Shown: piece after piece, positions 40,986 through 49,926 of the stretch
Layout: each line of letters starts with the position of its first letter
How positions within the stretch are numbered: the stretch's first letter is position 1
Virus record (IMG/VR): IMGVR_UViG_3300023444_000001
Span: 17,938-81,937 of that record
Source: a virus
Strand: one strand, 5' to 3'
Length of the DNA: 64,000 nucleotides
Program-made: the position numbers and the translations under genes
The notes under the pieces: model-generated
Database searches by the model: none
What the model saw: only the letters and a program-made list of their open reading frames with translations
Told to the model about the DNA's origin: nothing

Positions 40986-41451
40986 TATCTTCTTCCTCCT
41001 GATTTATTCTATCATTCATAATAAACCCTATCTTAGAAATTATACTCCTTCTAAACCCATATAAAACCGGAATGGAAGGAGAATCCACTTTAATAACTCT
41101 ATAATTGTTCATTAGAAAGTCTATCATTTTTACTACTCCGGATGGAGTATAAGTATCAACCAACTTTTTTAACAAACCATATTCTTTACCACTAATTTTT
41201 CCATAGGGAACTTTGAACTTTATGCTAAACTTTGAGGAAAAATATTTTCCAATATCTTTCACATTCAAAATATTTGTATCCTTTAATACATTCCCAATAA
41301 AAACACCTTCGACTTTATTCTCATTTTTTTCTTGATTTATTCTTCTTACTATATTTGAACAGAAAATCCATAGAGCCCTATCTCCCATATCAGAAAAATT
41401 TTTCCTTTTCAGTTTATCTACTAAATACTGAATTTTTTCTTCTTCAGTCAT
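40966..41451 (-). CDS. hypothetical protein, 161 aa
   Basis: Chosen start ATG 41451 (MTEEEKIQYLVDKLK) overlaps the stop of the preceding gene as ATGACTGA; the frame could begin four codons earlier. Mixed helical protein with NYRVIKVDSPSIPVLYGFRR near the end. It overlaps the loader gene, and may be a replication initiator, but no motif is seen to prove it. Confidence 0.5.
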   Translation of the reverse strand: MTEEEKIQYLVDKLKRKNFSDMGDRALWIFCSNIVRRINQEKNENKVEGVFIGNVLKDTNILNVKDIGKYFSSKFSIKFKVPYGKISGKEYGLLKKLVDTYTPSGVVKMIDFLMNNYRVIKVDSPSIPVLYGFRRSIISKIGFIMNDRINQEEEDSDSIRF

Positions 41452-41866
41452 TTTTAATCTCATCTAATATCTTATACAGACTCTTCAACATTTCACTTTC
41501 TCTTTTACTTTCAAATTTTCTGTTTTTAGATTTTAATTCTCTTGCTTTCAAGGAAATTTCATCTAAATCAGAATGTTCAATCTTTGATTTTACAATAGAT
41601 TTGACTTTGATTTTTTCTATCATTTTTCTTATTTCTTTCTCTGATACCCATTGAGGTAAAGAAAACTCCTCGCAGGATTCTAAAGAAGAAACATTTTTTC
41701 CAAGAATACATTCCATATCTCCCTTTTGTAAATTCTTTGAAGAATCACTTTCAAATCCATATTCTCCTACAATTCTTGAGTGTTCACAATAACAGCATTC
41801 TTCATTTACAACAGATTTTCCCCATTCTTCTAAAAATTTGTCTTTTGAAATCTTTTTCTTCTTCAT
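41444..41866 (-). CDS. hypothetical Cys-containing protein, 140 aa
   Basis: A 140-residue protein with CCYCEHSRIVGEYG near the start and CILG and CEEF later, then a long charged helix (IRKMIEKIKVKSIVKSKIEHSDL). A zinc site and coiled coil are likely. No family recognised. It overlaps the next gene by 8 bases. Confidence 0.5.
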   Translation of the reverse strand: MKKKKISKDKFLEEWGKSVVNEECCYCEHSRIVGEYGFESDSSKNLQKGDMECILGKNVSSLESCEEFSLPQWVSEKEIRKMIEKIKVKSIVKSKIEHSDLDEISLKARELKSKNRKFESKRESEMLKSLYKILDEIKND

Positions 41867-41875
41867 AAGAAACTC

Positions 41876-42154
41876 TCACTTTTTTGAAGAAAGAACCTCT
41901 GAAGCCTGTTCACCTAACTCTTCTTCTACAACACTCCATGCCTTCTGAAACGTTTTCTTAGCATTCTTTATATCTTCTTTACTTGGATTAAGAGGTAATG
42001 TAAGTCCTGCTTCTATCCTTGCAGATTCATAATTTCCCAAGTTTAACGTAACAGAAGAACTTACACTTACACTTCCAGAACTTTTCAGTATTGGAAGCAA
42101 ACGATCAATAACTTTTTCTGAAACAGATTCTGCTGTAATTTTTTCCTCTGTCAT
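41876..42154 (-). CDS. hypothetical protein, 92 aa
   Basis: Start ATG 42154 (MTEEKITAESVSEKVID) follows AAAAGGAGAAAAAA, and the longer frame is upstream read-through. A middle SGSVSVSSSVTLNLGNY and a helical tail ending EVLSSKK. No family recognised. Confidence 0.5.
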   Translation of the reverse strand: MTEEKITAESVSEKVIDRLLPILKSSGSVSVSSSVTLNLGNYESARIEAGLTLPLNPSKEDIKNAKKTFQKAWSVVEEELGEQASEVLSSKK

Positions 42155-42167
42155 TTTTTTTCTCCTT

Positions 42168-42449
42168 TTAATCTTCTGCAAATAATTCCCAAACTTCCTT
42201 CTTAAATTCTTCCGGAAGAGAAACACCCTGCTTGACATACTTCTTAACTAACTCAGCAAGACCTTTAGCCTGTTTTTCCGTATACCACCTCCATCCCTTA
42301 TCATCTCTAATTGTAGCCGGGGGAATAATTCTTTCCTTTTCCCACTTTCGTATTGTCTGTGATCCTCTCTTGCACAAAGTAGCCACTTCTTTTACACTAT
42401 ACAGCATAACAAGATTAGATTCTCCTTCTATTCTAAAAGGTTTTGGCAT
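42168..42449 (-). CDS. MerR-like winged-helix DNA-binding protein, 93 aa
   Basis: A 93-residue protein. LYSVKEVATLCKRGSQTIRKWEKERIIPPATIRDDKGWRWYTEKQ is a textbook MerR/excisionase-type winged helix: the recognition helix with TIRKWE, and the wing WRWYTEKQ. With only a short helical tail and no effector domain it is probably a phage regulator or excisionase-like architectural protein for the replication operon. Confidence 0.8.
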   Translation of the reverse strand: MPKPFRIEGESNLVMLYSVKEVATLCKRGSQTIRKWEKERIIPPATIRDDKGWRWYTEKQAKGLAELVKKYVKQGVSLPEEFKKEVWELFAED

Positions 42450-42450
42450 T

Positions 42451-42876
42451 TTAATCCCTCCTTATTTCCTTACTTTGTTCTTGCTTCTTAATACTCAAAA
42501 CTTCAATAAGTTTTTCCTTCAATAAAGCCTCTATCTCTTCTTTTGTTATTTTTCCATTATTAAACTCCATTTCAAATCCTTTTTCAATCAATGTTGGAAC
42601 TTTTCTAACACAGGATTTCCTAATTTCAGGATGTATCTCAACTAATGACCATCCAAATGATTCATCTAAAGTAATCATTCTTCTAATCTGTCTCTGAAGT
42701 TTCATTCCCTCTCCAAATAAAGTGATAGTCTCATTATTATCTCCTCCATTTTTCTTAATCCATTCAAGAATCCCCTTTTTTAAGACTTTAAGTTTTAACT
42801 CCAAATCTTCTTTTGCATTTTTTAGAAGAAGATATTGCTCCGCCATTTTCCATAAAGTGCTTTCATCTTGTTTCAT
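42451..42876 (-). CDS. hypothetical coiled-coil protein, 141 aa
   Basis: A 141-residue charged, helical protein. LKNAKEDLELKLKVLKKG is the first coiled-coil half, then KNGGDNNETITLFGEGMKL and a C-terminal helix with KEEIEALLKEKLIEVL. It has the plan of small siphophage/myophage proteins of unknown function located with helicases. GGAGAAGTAAA precedes the ATG. Confidence 0.5.
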   Translation of the reverse strand: MKQDESTLWKMAEQYLLLKNAKEDLELKLKVLKKGILEWIKKNGGDNNETITLFGEGMKLQRQIRRMITLDESFGWSLVEIHPEIRKSCVRKVPTLIEKGFEMEFNNGKITKEEIEALLKEKLIEVLSIKKQEQSKEIRRD

Positions 42877-42890
42877 TTTACTTCTCCTTT

Positions 42891-44246
42891 CTAAATCTTA
42901 AAATCCTTGACAGAATAACCAAGTTTCTCATATAAAAACTTTCTCTTTCGAGCCATCCCAAGAGTAATTAACATATTTGAATCTACAATATCAATAATAA
43001 CAGGAAATTTTTTCCCCTTAAATTTACGCTGTATTCTTCCAGTTGCTTGAATTAACCCCAACTTGTTTCCAATAGGAGTAGTCAAAACAAGTGTATCAAG
43101 TCTTGGAATATCTAATGCTTCCTTTACCATTTGAACTGTGGCCAAAATAATACTTCCCTTTTCCTCCAATTTTTGCCTATCTTCTCTTGAAGTTTCTCCG
43201 ATATAAAGTCCAATTTTTCCTCTAATAGTACCTTCAAGTTTTTCTTTCAAATATTTCAAATGTTTTACCCGATGAGACAGAACTAACACAGTTCTTCCAA
43301 CCCTATTTATTTCAATAATTTTATCTATAATCAATTCATTTCTTTTTCTATCCTTAGATAAAGTTGTTATCAACATTCCTAAATCAAGTTTATTTCTCCA
43401 AGAAGAAAATGCTTTATAATAAGGAACTTTTGTATTAATCTTGATCTGAAAAACCTTTGTATTCTTAAATTTCTCTTCTTTTCTATAAACAATAGAACCT
43501 ATACCATATATGAAAATTTTTTCTAATCCATCAGTTCTTTTATCTGTTGCAGTCAATCCAACCCGTAATTTTCCAGGGAATTTTCTTATAACTTTACTCC
43601 ACTGCTCTGAACCTAACCTATGAACTTCATCGGAAATAACAAGCCCAAATTCTCGAAAAATTCTTTCCTGCCGAAGAAGTGATTGAATCATTCCTATCAC
43701 TATAGGCTTATCTAAATCAAAATATCCATTTCCAATTTTTCCTACTTCAACTCCAAGAAAATTTTCAATTCGATTTGCCCACTGATCCATCAAAAAGTTT
43801 TTATGGACTAAAATCAATGCTTTGACTCCACACCGTCTAATCATTTCAATTCCAACAACAGTTTTCCCAGACCCTGCAGGCATTACAATAATCCCACCTT
43901 GATTTTTCTCTAATTGTTCAACTGCATCATTCTGATCTTTATAAAGTGGTTTTAACAATTTTGCAGGGAAAGAAACTTTTTCTCCTTTTGCTCTTTCATC
44001 TATTGTTACAAATTCATCTATATACCCTTCAATCGGAAATTCTCTTGGAATTTCAATTGTATTTTCAGAATCTATAATCTTATAGTAAAATAAATACTCA
44101 GAGATTCCCTTCAAAGAAAATCCCATATTTTTCAACTGTACATACTTTGGATTCTTGAACATTAAAGCATTTTTTATTTTATCAAGAATTAGCATATTAT
44201 TACAACCACTTAATACTAAACTATGATTTTTACGAACATAAATCAT
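42891..44246 (-). CDS. SF2 DNA helicase, UvsW/XPB-like
   Basis: A 451-residue helicase. Motif I VMPAGSGKTVVGIEM near residue 125, motif II ISDEVHRLG near 205, motif III GLTATDKRTDGL near 235, and C-terminal LVLTTPIGNKLGLIQATGRIQRKFKG (motif VI) place it among UvsW and XPB-like DNA helicases, which also carry an N-terminal 60-80 residue domain as here. It may restart stalled forks or regress branches. AGGAGAATATT precedes the ATG. Confidence 0.9.
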   Translation of the reverse strand: MIYVRKNHSLVLSGCNNMLILDKIKNALMFKNPKYVQLKNMGFSLKGISEYLFYYKIIDSENTIEIPREFPIEGYIDEFVTIDERAKGEKVSFPAKLLKPLYKDQNDAVEQLEKNQGGIIVMPAGSGKTVVGIEMIRRCGVKALILVHKNFLMDQWANRIENFLGVEVGKIGNGYFDLDKPIVIGMIQSLLRQERIFREFGLVISDEVHRLGSEQWSKVIRKFPGKLRVGLTATDKRTDGLEKIFIYGIGSIVYRKEEKFKNTKVFQIKINTKVPYYKAFSSWRNKLDLGMLITTLSKDRKRNELIIDKIIEINRVGRTVLVLSHRVKHLKYLKEKLEGTIRGKIGLYIGETSREDRQKLEEKGSIILATVQMVKEALDIPRLDTLVLTTPIGNKLGLIQATGRIQRKFKGKKFPVIIDIVDSNMLITLGMARKRKFLYEKLGYSVKDFKI

Positions 44247-44255
44247 AATATTCTC

Positions 44256-46370
44256 CTATATTTCCTTTATTTTTTCTTTCATAACCTTTCTAATCAAATT
44301 AGCCAATTTACTTGGTAATTCAGAAACATTCTCAATGCATAAATTCTTTGAATATAAGTTACTCCTATTATTTCTCCTTTTATAATAACCCGACGAATCT
44401 CTAATCCTAATCCCAAAAACTGGAATCTCCTTTTCTACTTTCTTAATAACATTAGCAGTATGAGTTATTGCACTACGGAAACTATAATTACGTGCCAAAG
44501 GTTCTCCATCACTTATCACGAAAAGCCATTTATTGGGATTTTTACAATTCTTCTTAAAATCTTTTACTACCATTTCAATAGCGACTCCATCTCGATTATT
44601 TCCAGCCACATCGGCTAAAAATCCCAAACTTTCTTTCTTTGCTTTTGGAGAATAAAATCTTATCACATTTGTAGAAGTAGCAAGCGGAGAAAAACGTCCA
44701 TCATCACCTAAATCTGCTTTATGTCCATATACGAAAAATTCAATTCCAAGTCTTAAAAATACTTCAGTCAAAAGAATTGCAGTATGTTTTGCCATAGTTG
44801 CTTTTAATCCAAACATACTACCTGACATATCAACTAAAATAGCAATAGCCGGAGTTAAAATTTTACCTTCAACCTTTCTATAATAAAGATTGTCATTATC
44901 ACTTCTTACTAAATACAATTTTCTTCGATCTAATTTTCCATTTTTTAATCCTGCAACTGTTCTTCCCTTTTTCTTTCGAGTAAAATTAAAGATTTTAACC
45001 ATTTTTGAAATATTAGGCCCTATTTCTCTTAAAGATTCAGAATAAGAATCTAATGATACATTAGATTCAACTTCAAATTCTTCTTTCCCAAATTTCCCTT
45101 CAATTCTTTCAAATGATCTTTCTTCAAGTCTTTTAATCTCTCTAACTGTTTCGGTTTTCAATTCCTTATATGTATTAGCCTTCTCGGTTATTATACCTAT
45201 AATAATTTCTATACTTTTTTCTAACTGCAAATCTTTGTCTTCATCATCAACTTTATCTTTATTTCCTTCCTTACTATCAGAAATATTTTTAGAATCTGAT
45301 TCTCCTTTATTATTCTTTCTTATTCTTATTCTACCTTTCTTATTCTTATCATCAATAGAAGAATGTTCCTCCAATTTTTTTTCAACTTTTAATCCCAATT
45401 TTCCTTTTCCTTTACCTCTTCCTTTAATTTCTACAGTTTTAGGATTTATTTTACTTTTATCCCAACACTTTTCAAATTCCTTATAAATCTTAACAGTCAA
45501 AGATTTTACTTCTTCTGATTCAGTAGGAAATGGAGTAATTAATTCTATTGCCTTTTTTATTTCTTCATTCCACTTTTTCATAACTTCTTTATCTATCAAA
45601 TGAGGATATCGAACTAATTTTGCCCAAGTACTTATCCAAGATGATTTTATTATATCTTCTACAGAAAGTCTTTTTTTCTTCAAAAATGTCTTAAATTCTT
45701 TACAATACTCTTTTATAATTTCTTCCATTCTTTCACTCATCATGTATTCAGCAACTTTTTCTATATACCCTATATATCCGGGGGCATAATTTTTCAACTT
45801 TGCTTCAATTCTTTCATCTTCAAGAATATTCCATATAAACTTAAGTCTATTGCATATATCTGAATCTGAAATATCAATCCCTTCTGATTTAGCATAATCA
45901 AAAACTTCTTTAATTATTTCTACCGGAGTTTCTATTAGATGAAGTAATTCGTGCAAAGTTATCCCGATTACTATATCTGTCTTTTCCCCGATAGACATTT
46001 TATTACAGGATTTACTTTCAAACATTGAACAATCAACAAAGATTTGCTTTTTCTTCAAATCACTAAATCCTGCTGCATCTCTATCAAAACCAGTTGGATG
46101 TATTGAAAAATTCAATTCCGAAGATGGACAAGTTATATCTGCCATCAATCGAGCCAATTTTAACGCCGAGTAAATCTCTTTAGATTGAGATTCTCTTGAC
46201 GTTTTACTATAACCCCAATTAAAATATCTATCTACATACGACTCATCATAAGTTTCTTCCCAATCATAAAGAGATTTTCTTATTCTTCTTTCTCTCCGCT
46301 TTTTAATAAATTCTTCTTGTTCAAAATCTAAATCTTCATCTTCCCAAGTTTTTCTCCACCATCTTTTCAT
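44256..46370 (-). CDS. HExxH metallopeptidase-like and VWA-domain protein (CobT-like)
   Basis: A 704-residue protein. The N-terminal half has a zinc-peptidase-like HELLH at residues 140-144 with a downstream EDERIE acid; the middle is a long charged linker; the C-terminal 200 residues are a VWA domain with the MIDAS motif AILVDMSGSMFGLKA, VISDGEP and a GIRIRD strand. It fits the CobT/NorD-type partner of MoxR ATPases, with an added peptidase-like motif. The VWA part is firm; activity of the HExxH part is inference. It lies 12 bases downstream of the ATPase. Confidence 0.8.
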   Translation of the reverse strand: MKRWWRKTWEDEDLDFEQEEFIKKRRERRIRKSLYDWEETYDESYVDRYFNWGYSKTSRESQSKEIYSALKLARLMADITCPSSELNFSIHPTGFDRDAAGFSDLKKKQIFVDCSMFESKSCNKMSIGEKTDIVIGITLHELLHLIETPVEIIKEVFDYAKSEGIDISDSDICNRLKFIWNILEDERIEAKLKNYAPGYIGYIEKVAEYMMSERMEEIIKEYCKEFKTFLKKKRLSVEDIIKSSWISTWAKLVRYPHLIDKEVMKKWNEEIKKAIELITPFPTESEEVKSLTVKIYKEFEKCWDKSKINPKTVEIKGRGKGKGKLGLKVEKKLEEHSSIDDKNKKGRIRIRKNNKGESDSKNISDSKEGNKDKVDDEDKDLQLEKSIEIIIGIITEKANTYKELKTETVREIKRLEERSFERIEGKFGKEEFEVESNVSLDSYSESLREIGPNISKMVKIFNFTRKKKGRTVAGLKNGKLDRRKLYLVRSDNDNLYYRKVEGKILTPAIAILVDMSGSMFGLKATMAKHTAILLTEVFLRLGIEFFVYGHKADLGDDGRFSPLATSTNVIRFYSPKAKKESLGFLADVAGNNRDGVAIEMVVKDFKKNCKNPNKWLFVISDGEPLARNYSFRSAITHTANVIKKVEKEIPVFGIRIRDSSGYYKRRNNRSNLYSKNLCIENVSELPSKLANLIRKVMKEKIKEI

Positions 46371-46382
46371 TTTATATCTCCT

Positions 46383-47597
46383 TTACTGTTTCTGAAGAAT
46401 AGCCTTTACAATAGTTCTTTCAGAATTTACACCGCCTTCTGCATCATACATCGGAAGAATTACCATCTCCAATGCAACGATTAAATCAAATCCATCCGAA
46501 ACCATATACCCAACATCAAGAGCCATTCTTGTAGAAGGAGGAGAAACTATATCTCCCTTCTTCCAACTATTTCTCATTGACTCAAATACACTTGCAATAT
46601 TATTAGCCATTGTTTTACTGATATCACACCGTTCTAAAAGTAATTTAGACTCTAAATCTTTTGACAAATAATCCAACTCTACTGGACGAAATCTATCCTC
46701 AAATGCGGTATCCAAAACATTACATCCAGCATAGGCACTTCCTTTATTAGCCGTAGCAATAATTCTTGTTCTTGGATGAATGTTAACAATCTTTTCTCCA
46801 CGCCCTTCATCCAAGGGTAAATATTTCTGAAAATCAAGAACCGGAAAGAGATAATTGTCTGCTTCATGAGGAGCCCTTGTCAACTCATCAAGTAATATTC
46901 CCTTTCCTGTTCTAACTGCCTCTACGAAACGGGACTCTTCAAATATTGTGCCTTCCTTATCAAGATGGGTATTTCCAATAAGAGCGCTTCTTGGATCAAT
47001 CCACTCACCACAATTAAAACGAATATATTCCATGCCCAATCCTTCAAATACTCTTCCTGCCAAATCAGTTTTTCCACATCCCTTTGGACCATAGATCATA
47101 ACATTTCTTTTTCTTTCAATACACCAAAGAATAAACTGAATTGTTTTCTCCTCAATCTTAAATCCTTTAAGAAAAGGATACTTTTCTTCAAAATCCTCAT
47201 CAGATTCATTTTCTGATTCTAAATTCTCCTCATCTATAGAAACTTCTGAAGATGAAGAAATATGATCTTTATCTAAAGCACATTTAACTTTCCACAACGG
47301 AACAACTGGAGGAAGTTCAGCATCCGGAAGTTCTGCTTCTGGTGGATCAACAAGTTTAATTCCAGATGCATCAACTGCAGCCCAATCTCTTGTTGCTGTT
47401 AAAAATCCTTTTCCTCGACGAGTTACTGATAAAGACCCCACTGAAAAAAATTGACCAACAGGAAATTCATCTCTGGCCTTTTTAGAAAAAGCAACCTTCA
47501 TACCCAGATACTTTTTGGGCACAATCTTAAATCCTACTGCATTGCAAGGGACAACTCTTTTTCTACCCCCAATCAATACTGTTTTGACCAAATACAT
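46383..47597 (-). CDS. MoxR/CobS-like AAA+ ATPase
   Basis: A 404-residue AAA+ protein. A unique 120-residue N-terminal domain is followed by Walker A NVMIYGPKGCGKTDLAG near 165, FNCGEWIDPRSALIGNTH, Walker B GILLDELTRAPHEADN near 240 and RTRIIATANKGSAY (sensor 1), the plan of CobS, MoxR and GvpN proteins. Such ATPases drive a VWA partner to remodel or insert metal into target proteins; the partner here is the next gene. Two tandem promoters lie upstream. Confidence 0.9.
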   Translation of the reverse strand: MYLVKTVLIGGRKRVVPCNAVGFKIVPKKYLGMKVAFSKKARDEFPVGQFFSVGSLSVTRRGKGFLTATRDWAAVDASGIKLVDPPEAELPDAELPPVVPLWKVKCALDKDHISSSSEVSIDEENLESENESDEDFEEKYPFLKGFKIEEKTIQFILWCIERKRNVMIYGPKGCGKTDLAGRVFEGLGMEYIRFNCGEWIDPRSALIGNTHLDKEGTIFEESRFVEAVRTGKGILLDELTRAPHEADNYLFPVLDFQKYLPLDEGRGEKIVNIHPRTRIIATANKGSAYAGCNVLDTAFEDRFRPVELDYLSKDLESKLLLERCDISKTMANNIASVFESMRNSWKKGDIVSPPSTRMALDVGYMVSDGFDLIVALEMVILPMYDAEGGVNSERTIVKAILQKQ

Positions 47598-47645
47598 TTG
47601 TACCTCCTTTGACTTTGAAAACTTTTGACTTATAATATAATAAGG

Positions 47646-47682
47646 TATAATATAATATAATATGTCTCTTGAGAAAAGTCAA
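47646..47682 (-). promoter_or_regulatory. sigma70-type promoter
   Basis: TTGACT (47677-47682), 17 bases, TATATT (47654-47659) on the minus strand, with a long AT tail like the other promoters. It is the closer of two promoters for the MoxR operon. Confidence 0.85.
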
Positions 47683-47801
47683 TAGTCTTATTATTTTATC
47701 AAATTCCTTTCTTCTTTAACTTTTCTTACCTTAATCCAAAACTCAACCAATCTATATCTTCTTGTGAAGTATGGCTTAAAACAAAATATCAAAATGTTGA
47801 G

Positions 47802-47838
47802 TATAATATATTATAATAGGTCTTACTATAAAAGTCAA
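47802..47838 (-). promoter_or_regulatory. sigma70-type promoter, consensus -10
   Basis: TTGACT (47833-47838), 17 bases, TATAAT (47810-47815) on the minus strand, the best match in the window. Together with the promoter at 47646 it makes up most of the 300-base gap between the tail fibre gene and the MoxR gene; the rest of the gap shows nothing else. Confidence 0.85.
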
Positions 47839-47901
47839 GACCCAAAAAAATTATACTATAAATCTTATATGACTTGTTTACTTATCAAACAAATTCTCAT
47901 T

Positions 47902-49926
47902 TTACGAAGCAAACTTAGGCAAAGAACCTCCACCCCAAGATTCATACGTAGGCATTGCATACATCCATACTGGACTTATATCAGTAACCCCTTGTGAAAA
48001 ATTAAGAGTACTTGGCAATGAAACCAATGATATTCCTAAATCAATATAAAAATAAAAAGGCAATCTCGGCTTTCCAGTGGTAAATAAATCACCAAAATTG
48101 TATATTTTTGCCTGAGCCGTTGTAGCCACATTTTGATTTACTGCAAAGCACAACCAATACATAGTTGGCCCAACCTGAAGAGAAACTACATTAGTTAAAG
48201 CAACTCCAATCATTCCTGTTGATCCAATAGCAAACATTCCAGTATCAGCAATAAGAGTCCCGGAATCATCATAAATACCCAATCCATAATTTAATCCCGT
48301 TGTATCTGTTCCGACAGCCTGAACGCAAAAATATAAATATTCAATATTAGTCAAAAATCCGACTTCCATGGGCATCAAATGAATTCTTGCATTTCCTGCA
48401 TTTGTTCCAACCTCACTATAATTTGTTGGCAATTCTCTAATCGTAATTCCAACTATCGTAGGATCATTCCTTGCCATAACTGATCCTGTAACAGTTAAAT
48501 TACCGCTTATCCTTGTATCACCATTAACATCTATCGGATATTGAGGAGTATCTGTTCTAAGCCCAATTCTTCCTCCTTGAGCCTCTTGAACTATAAAAGA
48601 AGCCCCTCTAACATGAAGTTCTTCCAATTCAACTTTTCGTGAGAAATAAAACCTATCTTCTGAAGCCCAGACTCCATCTGTAGCAAAAGGAGAAGTATAA
48701 AAAGAAATCTTTCCAGCAGTGCCATGAAAATTCACACTTGCAATATTATTATCACTATTTGAATCTACCCATATATCCCCTTGTGACTTTATATTATCCC
48801 AAGCAAGAACCCTATTTAATTGAATTTCCCCTGAAGATAATAACTTAAATAAATCAGAACTATCATTTTTCAAATGCAACACCGGAATAGGAGTTGCAAA
48901 GACAGAACCTCCTAAATCTATATCCAGAATTTTTGTTCCTACTGAATTTGTCAAATTTGGAGCCGAAATTGACAGAAACACTACTCCACCAGATTCTCCA
49001 GTTAAATCAACAGCAACCTGCTTAGTAGATGAATCCAAAGAAAACCACGGATCATTACCTTGAGCCGTAAGCAATTCAACCTTTCCATTTGCATCAGTAA
49101 TTCTAAAAATTCCTCCAATTTCAAGCGTTGTATCAGGAACCCTATCTAAAGCAATTCCCGCCCTTCTATTTGAAATATCAATATCTAAAGTCCTATCAGT
49201 TCCATCCCAAAAAAGTGAATTTCCTCTTACATCCAGTTTATATAAAGAAGAAATTACACTGGTATTTATTCCAACTCCAGCAGTTGTAACCTTCAAAACT
49301 GTTGTTCCAACCTGCAAATCTCCGCTAACAAAATAATCTCCATTAAGATTTGATCCTAATACGACTGTATTCTGGGTTATATCGCTATCATGTATTTCTG
49401 TTTGCCCAGAAGCATCCCTTGAAATTGTAGCAATTAATCTATACTTGTAAGTAGAAGTATCTACTGGAACACTCGTTCCAATCCCAAAATTCCAAACCAA
49501 TTTTAATCTACGTGATGTCTCTACCCCGATATTCATATTTATCAAGTTTGGGTCTTCTGTAGAATCTATTTCATCAAAATAATATCTAATCCAAATATAT
49601 TGAGGATCATTTTCTTGCCCTAAAAAATTACTCTGTACTGAATCTGCTGATAATTGAAAAATAATACCATCTATGAGTATGTCTCCCTTTTTAACTATAA
49701 CAGTATTATCTCCTGATCCTCCAACAACTTTGAACCCATCATCTGTTCCATCACTTATTCGTGCCTTCGTATGATTAGATAAAGCATAAGAAATCTTCGT
49801 CAACCAATCCCATAAAATATCCTGAGATTCATTCTGATCTGCATCTACCCACAACTTTCCTTGCTGAAAAATTACTTTTCTATAAAGTTTCGTTGAATCA
49901 AACGTATCTCTTGAAATATCCGCCAT
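47902..49926 (-). CDS. tail fibre or adhesin protein, 674 aa
   Basis: Residues 1-110 read DISRDTFDSTKLYRKVIFQQGKLWVDADQNESQDI, a module found at the N-terminus of baseplate-attached phage proteins and adhesins (DUF6519-like). The rest is Gly, Asp and Ser-rich with strand repeats (RTLDIDISNRRAG, PIDVNGDTRISGNLTVTGSV) typical of elongated trimeric fibres, ending in a compact domain. It probably binds the host surface. It is the last tail gene. Confidence 0.7.
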   Translation of the reverse strand: MADISRDTFDSTKLYRKVIFQQGKLWVDADQNESQDILWDWLTKISYALSNHTKARISDGTDDGFKVVGGSGDNTVIVKKGDILIDGIIFQLSADSVQSNFLGQENDPQYIWIRYYFDEIDSTEDPNLINMNIGVETSRRLKLVWNFGIGTSVPVDTSTYKYRLIATISRDASGQTEIHDSDITQNTVVLGSNLNGDYFVSGDLQVGTTVLKVTTAGVGINTSVISSLYKLDVRGNSLFWDGTDRTLDIDISNRRAGIALDRVPDTTLEIGGIFRITDANGKVELLTAQGNDPWFSLDSSTKQVAVDLTGESGGVVFLSISAPNLTNSVGTKILDIDLGGSVFATPIPVLHLKNDSSDLFKLLSSGEIQLNRVLAWDNIKSQGDIWVDSNSDNNIASVNFHGTAGKISFYTSPFATDGVWASEDRFYFSRKVELEELHVRGASFIVQEAQGGRIGLRTDTPQYPIDVNGDTRISGNLTVTGSVMARNDPTIVGITIRELPTNYSEVGTNAGNARIHLMPMEVGFLTNIEYLYFCVQAVGTDTTGLNYGLGIYDDSGTLIADTGMFAIGSTGMIGVALTNVVSLQVGPTMYWLCFAVNQNVATTAQAKIYNFGDLFTTGKPRLPFYFYIDLGISLVSLPSTLNFSQGVTDISPVWMYAMPTYESWGGGSLPKFAS

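Noticed and set aside
47840-47901. A possible terminator after the tail fibre gene
   Set aside because: Weak TTGTTT/AAACAA and TATAA/TTATA pairings are present, but none is a strong hairpin followed directly by a T run.
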